From the NCBI GenBank assembly GCA_963759545.1, contig CAVXAB010000021.1, forward strand, positions 62,001 through 126,000: a DNA stretch of 64,000 bases, given 5' to 3'. Source of the DNA: Trebonia sp963759545. GTDB lineage: Bacteria > Actinomycetota > Actinomycetes > Streptosporangiales > Streptosporangiaceae. Below the pieces are notes generated by a model, which saw only the letters and a program-made list of their open reading frames with translations, had not been told where the DNA came from and did no database searches. The translations under genes and the position numbers were made by a program. Position 1 is the first letter of the stretch. Each line of letters begins with the position of its first letter. This document shows, in pieces, positions 8,962-17,900 of this stretch.

Positions 8962-9693
8962 ATGAATGACGATGTGCGTTTTGCCGAGATCGAGTTGGTT
9001 CAGCAGCACATCATTGATGCGCTCGTCCGGACTAATCCGCCGACCACGCTATCGGAGAAGGAGCAAGACAACCTGCTCGCGCAGGCGTGCTCCGAGGCGT
9101 GCGGAATACTCGATCGTTGGGTCAAGAGCTCCACCTGGAAAGAGCTCCGGCCGAACAAGCGCGGGCCGATCGCTGACGTTATTCAGGATTGGCAGGCAAT
9201 CCGGCCGTTCCTCCTCCCGCTTGGCGTGGCGCTTGGCCGGATGAGCGAGCGTCGGCCGTCGGCGCCCGGGATTGCGGAGATCGGCGAGCCCGAGAAATAC
9301 ATCAATAAGCTAGTCACGCAGACCGAGGCGACCAGCCGGCGTCATCCGAAGTTTGACCCGGCAGATCTGTACGAGGACGCGACGAAAAGGATCGAGACTT
9401 TGCGATCGAGCGTGTGCTCGATAGCAGGCGACTTCGCGAAAGACATCAAGAAGAGCCGGTCACGGCTCCGGGCGGTCGCCCGGACCGTGCTCAGGCACGT
9501 GGGCAACTTCCTGGTGGCCGCGGCTCTCATCTCCGTCGGCGTGACCACGCAGGCAGCGGCGCATGACATGTCCACCGCAGTGCACGAGGCGGTCTCGGTG
9601 GTCTTCGTGCACCAGGCGGCGCATACCGCGCAGCCGACCGTGCGGGTCGCCCCGCCCCAGGTCGGGCCCCAGCTCGGCCCGCGCCTGCGCTAG
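8962..9693 (+). CDS. Single-TM hypothetical protein
   Basis: 243 residues from ATG 8962, chosen because GGGGGAG lies 7 bases upstream. A charged helical cytoplasmic part (~1-185) is followed by one membrane helix (VGNFLVAAALISVGVTTQA, ~190-210) and a short His/Val-rich tail rich in Pro and Gln. Codon use is noticeably less GC-rich than the neighbours (many GAT, ATT, GTT codons in the first 100 residues). The stop overlaps the stop of the convergent VirD4-like ATPase by three bases. I recognise no family; context suggests it belongs with the ATPase and zinc-ribbon proteins. Confidence 0.65.
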   Translation: MNDDVRFAEIELVQQHIIDALVRTNPPTTLSEKEQDNLLAQACSEACGILDRWVKSSTWKELRPNKRGPIADVIQDWQAIRPFLLPLGVALGRMSERRPSAPGIAEIGEPEKYINKLVTQTEATSRRHPKFDPADLYEDATKRIETLRSSVCSIAGDFAKDIKKSRSRLRAVARTVLRHVGNFLVAAALISVGVTTQAAAHDMSTAVHEAVSVVFVHQAAHTAQPTVRVAPPQVGPQLGPRLR

Positions 9694-11024
9694 CGGGCCT
9701 GGACGCGGTTGTCGGCCCGGCCACGAAACTCGGTGAACTGCAGGAGGAACGGCGCCTCCAGTGGCACCAGCGCGATGCACTGGCCTTTCTGCAGGCCGGA
9801 CAGGTGCCAGTCCTCGATCACGTTTCCGTCGACGATGGTCTGCCGCACCCCTTCGTGCCGGACCGGCGCGTAGGTGGAGATCTGCTTGCGGTTGGTGCCG
9901 TACCGCTCCCGGACCAGGTCCCGGCTCACCTTATCGGCCAGCCGGAACGCAAGCACGGTGCCGAAGCCGGACAGGATGCTCTCCCCGGCGCCGCCCGGGT
10001 AACCGTGGAAGACCTGGTTCACGTTCTGGGTCGCGACCAGGAACCGGAGCCCGAGCTCGCGGCCGAAGTTAATGCCGTCGCCGACGTGCGACAGCCGGGG
10101 GAGCAGCGCGAACTCGTCGAGGATGAAGTAGAAGTTGTCCGGCACCTTCGCCGTCGTCTGCAGCCGCTCCCGGCCGAAGCCGAGCGCCGCCTTCATCGCC
10201 AGGTCCATCAGCACCCGGTAGACGGGCAGCAGGCCGCTGCCGACGGAGATGTCGTACTCGATGAACAGCGCCCGCCCGCCCCGGCCGCGGACGAAGTCCT
10301 GGACCGAGAAATCGCCCGACTCGCGGAAGATCCCGGAGAACGCCTTCCGCAGCGTGGGCTGCAGGAACGCGAGAATCGCCTGGACCTGCTGCTCGCCGCC
10401 CTCGAGGTAGCGGGCCGTCCCGGCCAGGGTCTCGCTGGTCTGGAAGAGGTCGAGCATCTCCTCGGCCGAGCCTTCAAGCGTCGTCCGCAGCTCCGCGTTG
10501 GACAACGCCGCGTCGGCCCCGGAGTTCGCCGCCATCAGCTCCATCACCCCGGCGAAGACGTCTCTGGCGGCGGAGGCGAAGAACATGTTCTGGGCGGCCG
10601 ATTCCAGATCGTCGCTGAAGATCGTCGAGGCGATCTCAAACGCCTCCTCCGTGCGCTGCCGAGGGTCGTCGGACAGGTCACGGAAGACGTTCCACACGAC
10701 GCCGCCGCGTTCGGCGGCGCCAGCGGTGGATATGACGGCGTCGCCGGGCCGGTAGAAGTTCCTGAGGAAGTCGCCCTTCGAGTCGAAGAAGACGAAGAGG
10801 TCATCCCGGGCGTTCTTGTCCCTGAACTGCCGAACCAGGTGCTTCATCGCGTTGGTCTTGCCGGTGCCGATCCCGCCCAGGAACAGGATGTTCGTCTCGA
10901 TGAGCTTGTCGAAGGAGAACCGGTCAGGCGGCGGAGGCTCCCGGCGCAGCTGCATCCCCTCGAGAATGGTGATCGTGCTGTGCTCGGTGCCGGCCGCCCC
11001 CGAGTTTGCGCTGGGCGGGCTCAC
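9690..11024 (-). CDS. VirD4/TraD-like coupling ATPase (soluble, orphan)
   Basis: 444 residues. Walker A GGIGTGKTN near residue 50 is followed by FVFFDSKGDFLRNFY, a Walker B strand YFILDEFALLPRL (~300), a motif-III-like LGLRFLVATQNVNQVF, and VLAFRLADKVSRDLVRERYG. This is the arrangement of type IV coupling proteins (TraG/TraD C-terminal, TraM recognition). The N-terminal membrane helices normal for VirD4 are absent, and no relaxase, VirB or other conjugation gene is nearby. The GTG start overlaps the upstream zinc-ribbon/PH gene by four bases (GTGA), so the two are translationally coupled and probably act together, perhaps with that protein as membrane anchor. Confidence 0.85.
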   Translation of the reverse strand: MSPPSANSGAAGTEHSTITILEGMQLRREPPPPDRFSFDKLIETNILFLGGIGTGKTNAMKHLVRQFRDKNARDDLFVFFDSKGDFLRNFYRPGDAVISTAGAAERGGVVWNVFRDLSDDPRQRTEEAFEIASTIFSDDLESAAQNMFFASAARDVFAGVMELMAANSGADAALSNAELRTTLEGSAEEMLDLFQTSETLAGTARYLEGGEQQVQAILAFLQPTLRKAFSGIFRESGDFSVQDFVRGRGGRALFIEYDISVGSGLLPVYRVLMDLAMKAALGFGRERLQTTAKVPDNFYFILDEFALLPRLSHVGDGINFGRELGLRFLVATQNVNQVFHGYPGGAGESILSGFGTVLAFRLADKVSRDLVRERYGTNRKQISTYAPVRHEGVRQTIVDGNVIEDWHLSGLQKGQCIALVPLEAPFLLQFTEFRGRADNRVQAR

Positions 11025-11962
11025 TGGGCCGCAGCCGCCCCCACCGCGCCGACCGGGACGGCGATGTTCCAGTCGGGATAGGCCATCGTGCCCCGCGTCT
11101 GCAGGTCGATGATCAACGCCCCGAGCTCATGCAGGAGGTCGTTGGCGTCGTCGCCGGGATCTCCCTTCATGACGTCGAACGCGGTGTAGGAGCGGAGGAA
11201 GATGGCGATCGGGAAGATGAGCAGGCGCCCCAACGAGTCCAGGAACCCGCGTTCCCGCGGATCATGCCCGAACCAGATGGGACTGTTGCCGATCTCCCGC
11301 GAGTTGATGGCCACCCCGACGTCGCCCCGTCGGCGGGCGTCCCTGACCAGCGCGATGACGAGCAGCGCGGTGACGATCGCGAAGATGAAGGTCAGCGGAA
11401 GCAGCAGCGTGAGCAGCGTGCCGAGGGTCGCGAAACCGAAGACCAGCGTCAGCACGACCAGCCCGAGGCTGAGCCGCCGCGACACGTTCGCGGAAAGCCC
11501 GCTGATGTCCTCGAGCTTGGTCTGCTGGAACACCGAGCTCGCCTTCTGCGTGCCCTGCGGATAGACCTGGGCGTAGAAGACCACCCGGGCGTCGGTCACG
11601 TAGAGGGTGCCGTGACCACGCTGCCGCTTGAATAGGCCGGGGCGCAGCACGACCACGTCATAGGCCTTGAGTATTTGCTCGCCATGCGCGAGGCGGAAAC
11701 TTAGCGCTTTCGCAGCCGCGATAGGGCTGGGCGGCGGGAGGAGGCGATTGGCGACAACCGGCCGCTCCGCCGGGCTCGGCGCCTCGGCGTAACCAGAGAA
11801 ACTCGAATAACTAGTGCCGCTGGTCCCGTTAACCGTCGGCGACGGCTGCGCGAACATCCCGTCGGCGCTAACGGGCTCCTCCTCGGGCACAATGAGAGCG
11901 CCGCACGTCTCGCAGTACTTGTTTGATGGATCTTGTTGCTTTCCGCACGATGGGCAATCCAT
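11021..11962 (-). CDS. Zinc-ribbon membrane protein with PH-like domain
   Basis: 313 residues from ATG 11962, with a strong GGGGAGG site just upstream. N-terminal ribbon CPSCGKQQDPSNKYCETCG; after ~65 disordered residues comes a bacterial PH-like segment (AYDVVVLRPGLFKRQRGHG, TLYVTDARVVFYAQVYPQG), a pair of membrane helices (~160-205: LGLVVLTLVFGFATLGTLL, FIFAIVTALLVIALV), then a soluble tail containing FDVMKGDPGDDANDLLHELG. It overlaps the VirD4-like ATPase start by four bases, forming a two-gene operon. The ribbon-PH-TM layout suggests a membrane adaptor. Partner identity is inferred from gene order only. Confidence 0.75.
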   Translation of the reverse strand: MDCPSCGKQQDPSNKYCETCGALIVPEEEPVSADGMFAQPSPTVNGTSGTSYSSFSGYAEAPSPAERPVVANRLLPPPSPIAAAKALSFRLAHGEQILKAYDVVVLRPGLFKRQRGHGTLYVTDARVVFYAQVYPQGTQKASSVFQQTKLEDISGLSANVSRRLSLGLVVLTLVFGFATLGTLLTLLLPLTFIFAIVTALLVIALVRDARRRGDVGVAINSREIGNSPIWFGHDPRERGFLDSLGRLLIFPIAIFLRSYTAFDVMKGDPGDDANDLLHELGALIIDLQTRGTMAYPDWNIAVPVGAVGAAAAQ

Positions 11963-12388
11963 TGGTCCTCCCCATGCGCACGCTCGAAACGACACCACTC
12001 ACGGATTGACGAAAATAATCCCCGACTGGCCATCGCGAGCATGCGTCCCCTTCTGCCACCCCAGACAAGGTGAGATTAACACGTTGCGCTGCAAATGGCA
12101 GAGATCGGATTCAAATCTTTACCGACGAGAATCCGCTCCATAAGGGAATTCGCTATAAGGGACGGCTTGCCGCCGCCGGAGCAGGCACACCGCCCGGCCG
12201 CGACGGCAATCGCGGCCAGGGCGAGTGTGCCCGGGCGAATTCCGGCGACGGCCACGAGCGCGCCAGCCAGCGGCATGCTGGCGGTCTCGGTGGCAGTCTC
12301 GGCATGGGCTTTGGTGCAGTCCCCCCTTGGACACTTGATCCATTTCTCTGACCTGCGCTAGTCGATGCCCCGCTCGGATCGTGGCCGC
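11963..12388. other. Intergenic stretch, no gene seen
   Basis: 426 bases upstream of the ribbon/PH operon. Short open frames occur on both strands (for example + 12095-12361), but none has a ribosome site, a recognisable motif or third-position GC bias, so none is called. Composition is more AT-rich than the surroundings between 12000 and 12150, in keeping with a promoter for the leftward operon. Confidence 0.6.
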
Positions 12389-12832
12389 TCAGGACGGGGC
12401 GAGGTCGAGCGCGGGATTCCAGATGATCTCCCAGAGGTGGCCGTCGGGATCTTGGAAGTATCCCGAGTAGATGCCCCACGGCCGGTCGTGAGGTGAGTCG
12501 GTCACGGCTGCCCCGGCTGCTTTGGCCTGCGCGATGACTTCGTCGACCTCGGCTCGGCTGGCTACCGCGTGCCCGATGCTGAACTCGCCCGGCTTCGCCG
12601 CGGTCAGCGGGACGATGGCGTCCTTGGCGAGTTCGGAGCGCGGATATATCGACAGCATGAGCCCGCCGTCGAGGTGGAACACCGCCGTGGTCCCGTCGGG
12701 AGTGGCCTCGTCCCCTTTGAACTCGGTGCCGATCAGGCCCTCGGTCCGGAAGCCCAGCCCGTCGCGGTAGAACGCCAGGGCCCGATCGAGGTCAGCTACC
12801 GCCAGGGTGATGACATGGATGCGCGCCTTCAT
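12389..12832 (-). CDS. VOC-family (glyoxalase/bleomycin-resistance-like) protein
   Basis: 147 residues with the paired beta-alpha-beta-beta-beta pattern of the vicinal oxygen chelate fold: MKARIHVITLAVADLDRALAF, then GTTAVFHLDGGLMLSIYP, and at the end GYFQDPDGHLWEIIWNP. The first-half metal ligand (His6) and the last-half Glu of HLWEI are present, so it can bind a divalent metal. Substrate unknown; members act as lyases, dioxygenases or drug-binding proteins. It is transcribed alone, with an AraC-type gene upstream on the same strand. Confidence 0.88.
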   Translation of the reverse strand: MKARIHVITLAVADLDRALAFYRDGLGFRTEGLIGTEFKGDEATPDGTTAVFHLDGGLMLSIYPRSELAKDAIVPLTAAKPGEFSIGHAVASRAEVDEVIAQAKAAGAAVTDSPHDRPWGIYSGYFQDPDGHLWEIIWNPALDLAPS

Positions 12833-12964
12833 GGTCGGGCTCCTCTCACTCTCGGTCGGTGTGCTCCAGACAATGATCGGTGCGCGAGACCAGCGAGGTC
12901 TTGAATGAAACAGACATGCAGCAGGAACGGCTCCGCCACCGGCTAGACCGCCGCGGTGCCTTAT

Positions 12965-13798
12965 TCAAGGTGTTCCGCTAATTCGCCGTTTGTAGGCGGA
13001 CGGAGTCTCCCCGCAGTGCCTGGCGAAGGACCGGGCGAACGCCCCGGCGTCGTCGAAACCCACGGCGATTGCGACCTCGAGGACGGAACGGTCCGGCTGG
13101 GCCAGCAGGGCCATGGAACGAAGCACACGAGCGCGGAGCAGGTAGCTTCGCCACGACATGCCCAAGTGGGCGCTGAAGATGCGGCGCAGTGTTCGTTCCG
13201 AGACCCCGACCGCGCGGGTCACGTCACTGAGCGTGACGTAGCCGAGGTGAGCGCGGGTGTAATCGGTGGCCGCGGTGACAACCGGATCGCCCGAGGCCGG
13301 CAAGTGCAACGGCCACTCGTCATCCAGCGCTTCCGCGACCACGTACCCGAGGGCCTGAAAGAACGAGTCTGCTTCCACCCCCGACTCGGTACGCGAGATC
13401 GGCCACCGTACCGAGTAGAGCATCATCTCGCGAAGCAGCGTGGAGACGGCGATAATCCGGACCCGGTTCCCGGCCACCGGGACGAGTCCTGGCTCAAAGA
13501 GCACCGCGAGGGTCTGCACGCCGGCGTTCAACGTCGTCTGATGATGCAGGCCCGCCGGGATCCACGCCGCCTGGTGGGGTGGCAGCAGGTAGTGGCCGGC
13601 CTCCGTCTTGACCTCCACCATCCCGCGGCAGGCGTACTCGATCTCGTGCACGTCGTGAAAGTGCCAGCCGGTGACCAACTGCTCGCCGCCGTCATACAAG
13701 AGGCTGCCCCCGGCCCAGCGGCTATTTTCTCGCAGGTTCACCAAGCCAGTGGTGGCCGTTTGAACCTGATCTTTGGCCGAATCCGCAGGGACGGTCAT
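12965..13798 (-). CDS. AraC-family transcriptional regulator
   Basis: 277 residues from ATG 13798. The N-terminal half is a cupin sensor (GWHFHDVHEIEYACRGMVEV, HYLLPPHQAAWIPAGLHHQT). The C-terminal ~100 residues carry two AraC helix-turn-helix motifs (VTLSDVTRAVGVSERTLRRIF and VLEVAIAVGFDDAGAFARSFARHCGETPSAYKRR). It is divergent from the RibD/DHFR-like gene with an 79-base gap, making that gene a likely target. A longer frame from 13885 would overlap the neighbour's start. Confidence 0.88.
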   Translation of the reverse strand: MTVPADSAKDQVQTATTGLVNLRENSRWAGGSLLYDGGEQLVTGWHFHDVHEIEYACRGMVEVKTEAGHYLLPPHQAAWIPAGLHHQTTLNAGVQTLAVLFEPGLVPVAGNRVRIIAVSTLLREMMLYSVRWPISRTESGVEADSFFQALGYVVAEALDDEWPLHLPASGDPVVTAATDYTRAHLGYVTLSDVTRAVGVSERTLRRIFSAHLGMSWRSYLLRARVLRSMALLAQPDRSVLEVAIAVGFDDAGAFARSFARHCGETPSAYKRRISGTP

Positions 13799-13877
13799 AC
13801 CCAGGAAGCTTACAGTCGGTTTCTGACGCCAACCGTGCCCTCGCCGTGAACGAGGGCACGCCGAGTAAGGAGGCCTG

Positions 13878-14432
13878 ATGACCACTTTGATCTACTCCAT
13901 GTCCGTGTCGCTTGACGGTTACATCGCCGGACCGGACGGCGCCATCGACTGGTCCGCGCCCGACGAGGAACTGCTGCGGTTCAAAACCGAGCAGACCCGA
14001 GAACTCACCGGGCACCTGTCCGGGCGTGGCCTCTACGAGGACATGCTGGTCTGGGAGACGGCCGAGCAGACCTTCACCGACCCCTTGGCACTCGAATTCG
14101 CCCCCGTCTGGACGGCTATACCTCAAGTGGTGTTCTCAACCAGCCTGACGACCGTAAAAGCGAACGCCCGCCTGGCCCGCGGAGACGTCGCTGCCGAGGT
14201 CGCCGAGCTGAAGAACCAGCCGGGCGACGGCCGCGTCGGCGTCGGCGGCGCCGGGCTCGCCGCCTCCCTTGCCGAGAAAGACCTCATCGATGAGTACCGG
14301 CTGTTCATCTGTCCTGTCGTGCTGGGGGGCGGCACCCCGTACTTCCCGCCACTGCCGAAGAGACTCGACCTCGAACTCATCGAGACGCGGACCTTCTCGC
14401 AGGTCGTCTACCTCCGGTACCGGCGGAACTAG
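13878..14432 (+). CDS. Dihydrofolate reductase / RibD C-terminal family protein
   Basis: 184 residues with the family's opening strand and loop (YSMSVSLDGYIAGPDGAIDW), the central GRGLYEDMLVWE, and the final VGGAGLAASLAEKDLIDEYRLFICPVVLGGGTPYF. The GGAGL..L...LIDEY signature binds NADPH in RibD-type reductases. Actinomycetes carry many of these small stand-alone reductases with unknown substrates. GGAGG precedes the ATG. Ends 57 bases before a strong hairpin. Confidence 0.88.
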   Translation: MTTLIYSMSVSLDGYIAGPDGAIDWSAPDEELLRFKTEQTRELTGHLSGRGLYEDMLVWETAEQTFTDPLALEFAPVWTAIPQVVFSTSLTTVKANARLARGDVAAEVAELKNQPGDGRVGVGGAGLAASLAEKDLIDEYRLFICPVVLGGGTPYFPPLPKRLDLELIETRTFSQVVYLRYRRN

Positions 14433-14488
14433 GAGGGGGCGGGTCAGCCGCCGTGGCTGCCGAAGCTCACCTTGAATTGATGCTCGGA

Positions 14489-14518
14489 CGTTCCGGCGGC
14501 AGGGGTGCCGCCGGAACG
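14489..14518. terminator. Bidirectional hairpin terminator
   Basis: A perfect 13-bp stem (CGTTCCGGCGGCA with its complement) around a GGGG loop lies between the convergent RibD-like and glycoside hydrolase genes. There is no clear T-run, as is common for actinomycete terminators. Confidence 0.65.
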
Positions 14519-14598
14519 CCGAGGGATGTCGCCGGAACGCCCAGGGGAGAGGCCGTCGCCAAGCCGGCGAGCTAGAGCTAACCGCGAACTCAGCCCGG

Positions 14599-16426
14599 TC
14601 AGGTCGTGATCTTCCAGGTCCTAGTCGCCGCGGTCGAGCAGGAGACCTGGACAAGGGGAGCGGAATTAGCCGTCGAATCACCGGAAGGGGCTACGCACAG
14701 GCCGGAGTTCTTCGCGATGACCTGGTACACGCCCGTGCCGACAGAGTTCAACGTGAACTGCTCGTTGCTGTTGTAGTTGCACGGGTACTGGTCGACCGCC
14801 GCGCCGGTCGAACTCGAGTCGCCGTTGATGTCCACGCAGTTATCCGGGGTCATGGGCTGGATGAAGTACGTGCTGCTGCCCGCGGCGGTCGGGACGAAGG
14901 TGAACTCCTGGTTGGTCCCGCCGTTGCAGGTGTACTGCTGGAACTGCGCCGCGGACACGGTGGTCCAGTCGTTCTCGTCCATGCACAGGCCGCTGCCCTG
15001 GCTGACCAGCGTGCTGCTGAACGCCGCTCGCGAACCCCGGCGTGACGTACACCGCGAAGGCGTCGTGCGGACGCCTGGAAGGTGACGGGTACCGTGACGG
15101 AGCCGCTCGACGTGCTCATGATCTGACTCGACACCACCTGCGGCGAGTTAAGCGGCGACTGGTCAGGGATCCGGTACACGGTGACATTGACATCGCCGTT
15201 GTTCGCCAGCCAGGGCACCGACGACAGCCCGCTGAACGTCACGGACGCGGCGCCGGTGTACCCGTTCTCGTCGCCGATGACGGCCACCGCCCGCCGGCGT
15301 GAACTGTCCTCGGCCGCGGAGATCGCCGTGGTCCCCACTTCGCCTGAAGTGGAAACCAGGGAACCGGTGAGGTCGGCGTAGGTGCGGAGCGTCCACCACT
15401 GGCCGGTGTAGGAGTAGCCGCCGCTCCCGTTCGACACGATGACGCCCGCCAGGTTAGGCGTCAGGCAGCAGTTCCCAGTTGCCGCGCGCCGCGTTGGCGT
15501 ACCCGGACTGGGCGAATCGGGCCAGGTACCAGGCGGACTGGCCGGCGGTCTGCTGATTCTGCGGCAGCCACTCGTTGGCCGTCAGCGGGATGGCGGAGAT
15601 GCCGTCGGCCGACAGGTCGCTGTCGATGGACTTGCGCCACGGCGACCGGGTCGTCGCCGTCGCCTTCGAGATGGTCAGCAGATCTCGGTGGGCAGCGGTC
15701 CCGGCCGACTTGGCATGGGCGAGCCAGGTCGTCCACTCGCTCGGGTTCTGCGCTGGGTCGGCGGCAAGCGACGGCCCGACGATGGTCGCGCCCGGGGCGA
15801 TGCTTCTCGATCTCCTTGACGCCGGTGTCCCACATGTTGAAGTACTGGGTGGTGTTCATGCCCGGCGCCCAGAAGATGGACTCATCGGGCTCGTTCCAGA
15901 CGTCGTAGGCGACGTGACCCCGGAACGCCTTGATCGCGCCGGCCACGTCGTCGATGAAGGTGGTCCAGTTGGAGCAGTTCCCGCCGGCGCACGGGTACGT
16001 CGTGTTGGAGGGCTGGCTTCCGTCCGCGCCGTAGAGGTCCGCCAGGATCACCTGGTACTGCGCGTGATAGCCCGGACGCGGAAAAGCGCTTCGCTTCGCG
16101 ATCACCTCGGCCACGTCCGCCTTGGTGCTCGTGCCGTAGGTGTAGCCGTCCCCGATCCAGCCGCCGCCCGAGGCGTGACCGCCGCCGCGCAGCGCGGTGA
16201 TGCCAAGCGGCAGCAGGAACTGGTCAGGCGGCTGGGTCGCGTCCTGGCTGATCCCGTAGAGGAAGCCCTCGCCGACACTGGTCGCCGTCCCCGTCACCGA
16301 CGCCAGGTTCACCGTCAGTGCCTCGGCGGCCGACGCGTTCTGTGCGCGCGCCAGCAAGGGGGTGGCCAGCGCCAGGACCGCCGCGGCGATCACCGCCAGG
16401 CGCCTGGGGCTAGGTCTCATCGTCAT
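14599..16426 (-). pseudogene. Secreted glycoside hydrolase with ricin-type lectin domain, multiply frameshifted
   Basis: Starts MTMRPSPRRLAVIAAAVLAL with a signal peptide ending near ASA-AEA. The first frame covers a clan-A-like barrel: VAYDVWNEPDE holds the Asn-Glu-Pro acid/base motif. Homology then jumps frame near 15800 (after EKHRPG, into ATIVGPSLAADP), again around 15690, near 15475 (into CCLTPNLAGVIVSNG), near 15070 (into DAFAVYVTPGF) and near 15030. The last frame encodes a CBM13/ricin beta-trefoil (GLCMDENDW, NCVDINGDSS, CNYNSNEQF). Frame-corrected length is about 600 residues. Five breaks mean no full-length product unless the sequence is in error. Sugar substrate unknown; a LacI regulator and LacI-type operators next door fit a catabolic enzyme. 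Confidence 0.75.
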
Positions 16427-16504
16427 CGAATCCTCCTTCGTTTCCTCGCCACGGTGGTGTGGCGACGACGGTGCCGGCCCGCGTCCGCGAACCGCTTAGC
16501 CGAA

Positions 16505-16518
16505 TGTGATCGCTCACA
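16505..16518. promoter_or_regulatory. LacI-type operator (TGTGATCGCTCACA)
   Basis: An almost perfect palindrome with central CG, extending to AATGTGATCGCTCACAAG, very close to the idealised lac operator. It lies about 80 bases upstream of the glycoside hydrolase start, where a LacI-family repressor would act. Confidence 0.6.
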
Positions 16519-16645
16519 AGTCGCTATTAAGGCAGTTCAACTGGAAGTTAACTAAGAGGAGGTTTAAAAATAGTTAGCGTTAACATCAATGGCAGGCGGA
16601 CACGTCAGTACCTTGCCTGCTCGACGGGTTTAGGTGTGGCCGTGC

Positions 16646-16661
16646 TGCGAATCGTTTCGCA
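16646..16661. promoter_or_regulatory. LacI-type operator (TGCGAATCGTTTCGCA)
   Basis: Inverted arms TGCGAA and TTCGCA around a central TCGT. It has the size and central CG of a LacI-family site, and lies midway between the glycoside hydrolase and LacI genes. Confidence 0.5.
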
Positions 16662-16790
16662 TCCGGATCATAAAATCAGGTCCCGGGTCCGTCAAGGGCA
16701 GGCCGCTCCGCCCCTTGACTGACCATCGAATATGTCTAGTCGCTGAAATAGGGGTGATGCGAATACACAATCCCAGCCTTAGACTCGGCG

Positions 16791-17900
16791 GTGCGGAGTG
16801 ACAAGCGGTGTGAATCGATTCGCGAATCACAGAGGGAGGCGGAGACAGGTGTCGGAGTTCGCAGGCAGCAGGCGTTGAGCGCCCGCCGGGCTACGATCCG
16901 CGACGTCGCGGACAGGGCCGGGGTGACGATCAGCACTGTCTCTTACGCCCTCAGCGGCAAGCGCTCGGTGCCCGCCGATGTCAGGCTGCGTATCCGGCGA
17001 GCCGTCGAAGAGCTGGACTACCAGCCCAACGCCAGCGCCAGGGCGCTCAGGCAGCAGGCGACCAGGACCATTGGCCTGCTCGGCCCCGCTCACGACGATC
17101 CGCACGACGCGCCGCACCTTGAGCTGACGAACATGATCGTCCAGGCGGCTACCGCTGCCGACTATGACCTTCTTGTCGCTCCAGGGACGGACAGCGACCG
17201 TGTCGTTGACCGCCTGGTCCGTGGACGGCGAGTTGACGGGCTGATCCTCATGGACGTCAGGCGTCACGACCCGCGAGTAGATCGGATTCAGGCCACCGGG
17301 GTGCCTCTGGTCTCGATGGGGCGGCCGGAGAAGAACTCCACCGTCGCCCTGGTTGACCTCGACTACGTTCACATGGTGCGCGTCTGCGTCGCGCACCTGG
17401 CGCAACTCGGCCACCAGGAGATGGCCCTGATGAACAAGTCGGCAGCCACGCTGCGCGAAGGCTTCGGGCCGAGCTGCGACGCGCTCGACGGCTTCGAGGC
17501 GGCAATGGGCGACCTAGGCCTGCGCGGGTGGCGGCGTGCTGCGATCATGACGCGGGCGCCGGCGAGCGGTGGGTCACCGAGACGCTGGCCGCGCAGCCCG
17601 GGGTGACCGCCATGGTGACCGTCAACGAGGCCGCGCTGCCCGGGCTCTACCGCGGGCTTGCCGCAGCGGGCCGCTCCGTCCCTGCGACATGTCGCTGACC
17701 GGGGTAGCGTCGAAACGGTGGGCCACGGCTTTCACCCCCGAACTCACCGGAACGGACCTGCCGGTCGGCCAGCAGGCGACCGAGGTGGTGCGCATGCTGG
17801 TCGACCGCATCAGTGACCCGGCGATGCCGGTGAGCCAGCTGTTGCTAAAGCCCGGCCTCACGCTGCGGCGCAGCACGACCTACGAGCATCGGCGGGTAGT
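16791..17900 (+). pseudogene. LacI-family transcriptional regulator, two frameshifts
   Basis: The N-terminal helix-turn-helix is intact (ATIRDVADRAGVTISTVSYA, then hinge YQPNASARALRQQATRTIGL), followed by the periplasmic-binding-like effector core. The frame changes near 17540 (into GERWVTETLAAQPGVTAMV) and near 17685 (into MSLTGVASKRWATAFTPEL), ending with the usual LacI tail QLLLKPGLTLRRSTT. The exact stop is lost by the breaks and lies around 17900, overlapping the 3' end of the convergent enoyl-CoA hydratase. The start is unclear: ATG 16791 overlaps an operator, TTG 16875 directly precedes the conserved region. Expected target: the adjacent glycoside hydrolase. Confidence 0.7.
16811..16822. 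promoter_or_regulatory. LacI-type operator (TGAATCGATTCG) near the regulator start
   Basis: Contains the perfect palindrome GAATCGATTC, sharing the GAATCG half-site with the site at 16646. It sits just upstream of the conserved LacI coding start, which fits autoregulation and argues that translation starts downstream of it. Confidence 0.5.

Noticed and set aside
12104..12118. GGATTCAAATC resembling a tRNA T-arm
   Set aside because: No acceptor, D or anticodon stems can be paired around it.
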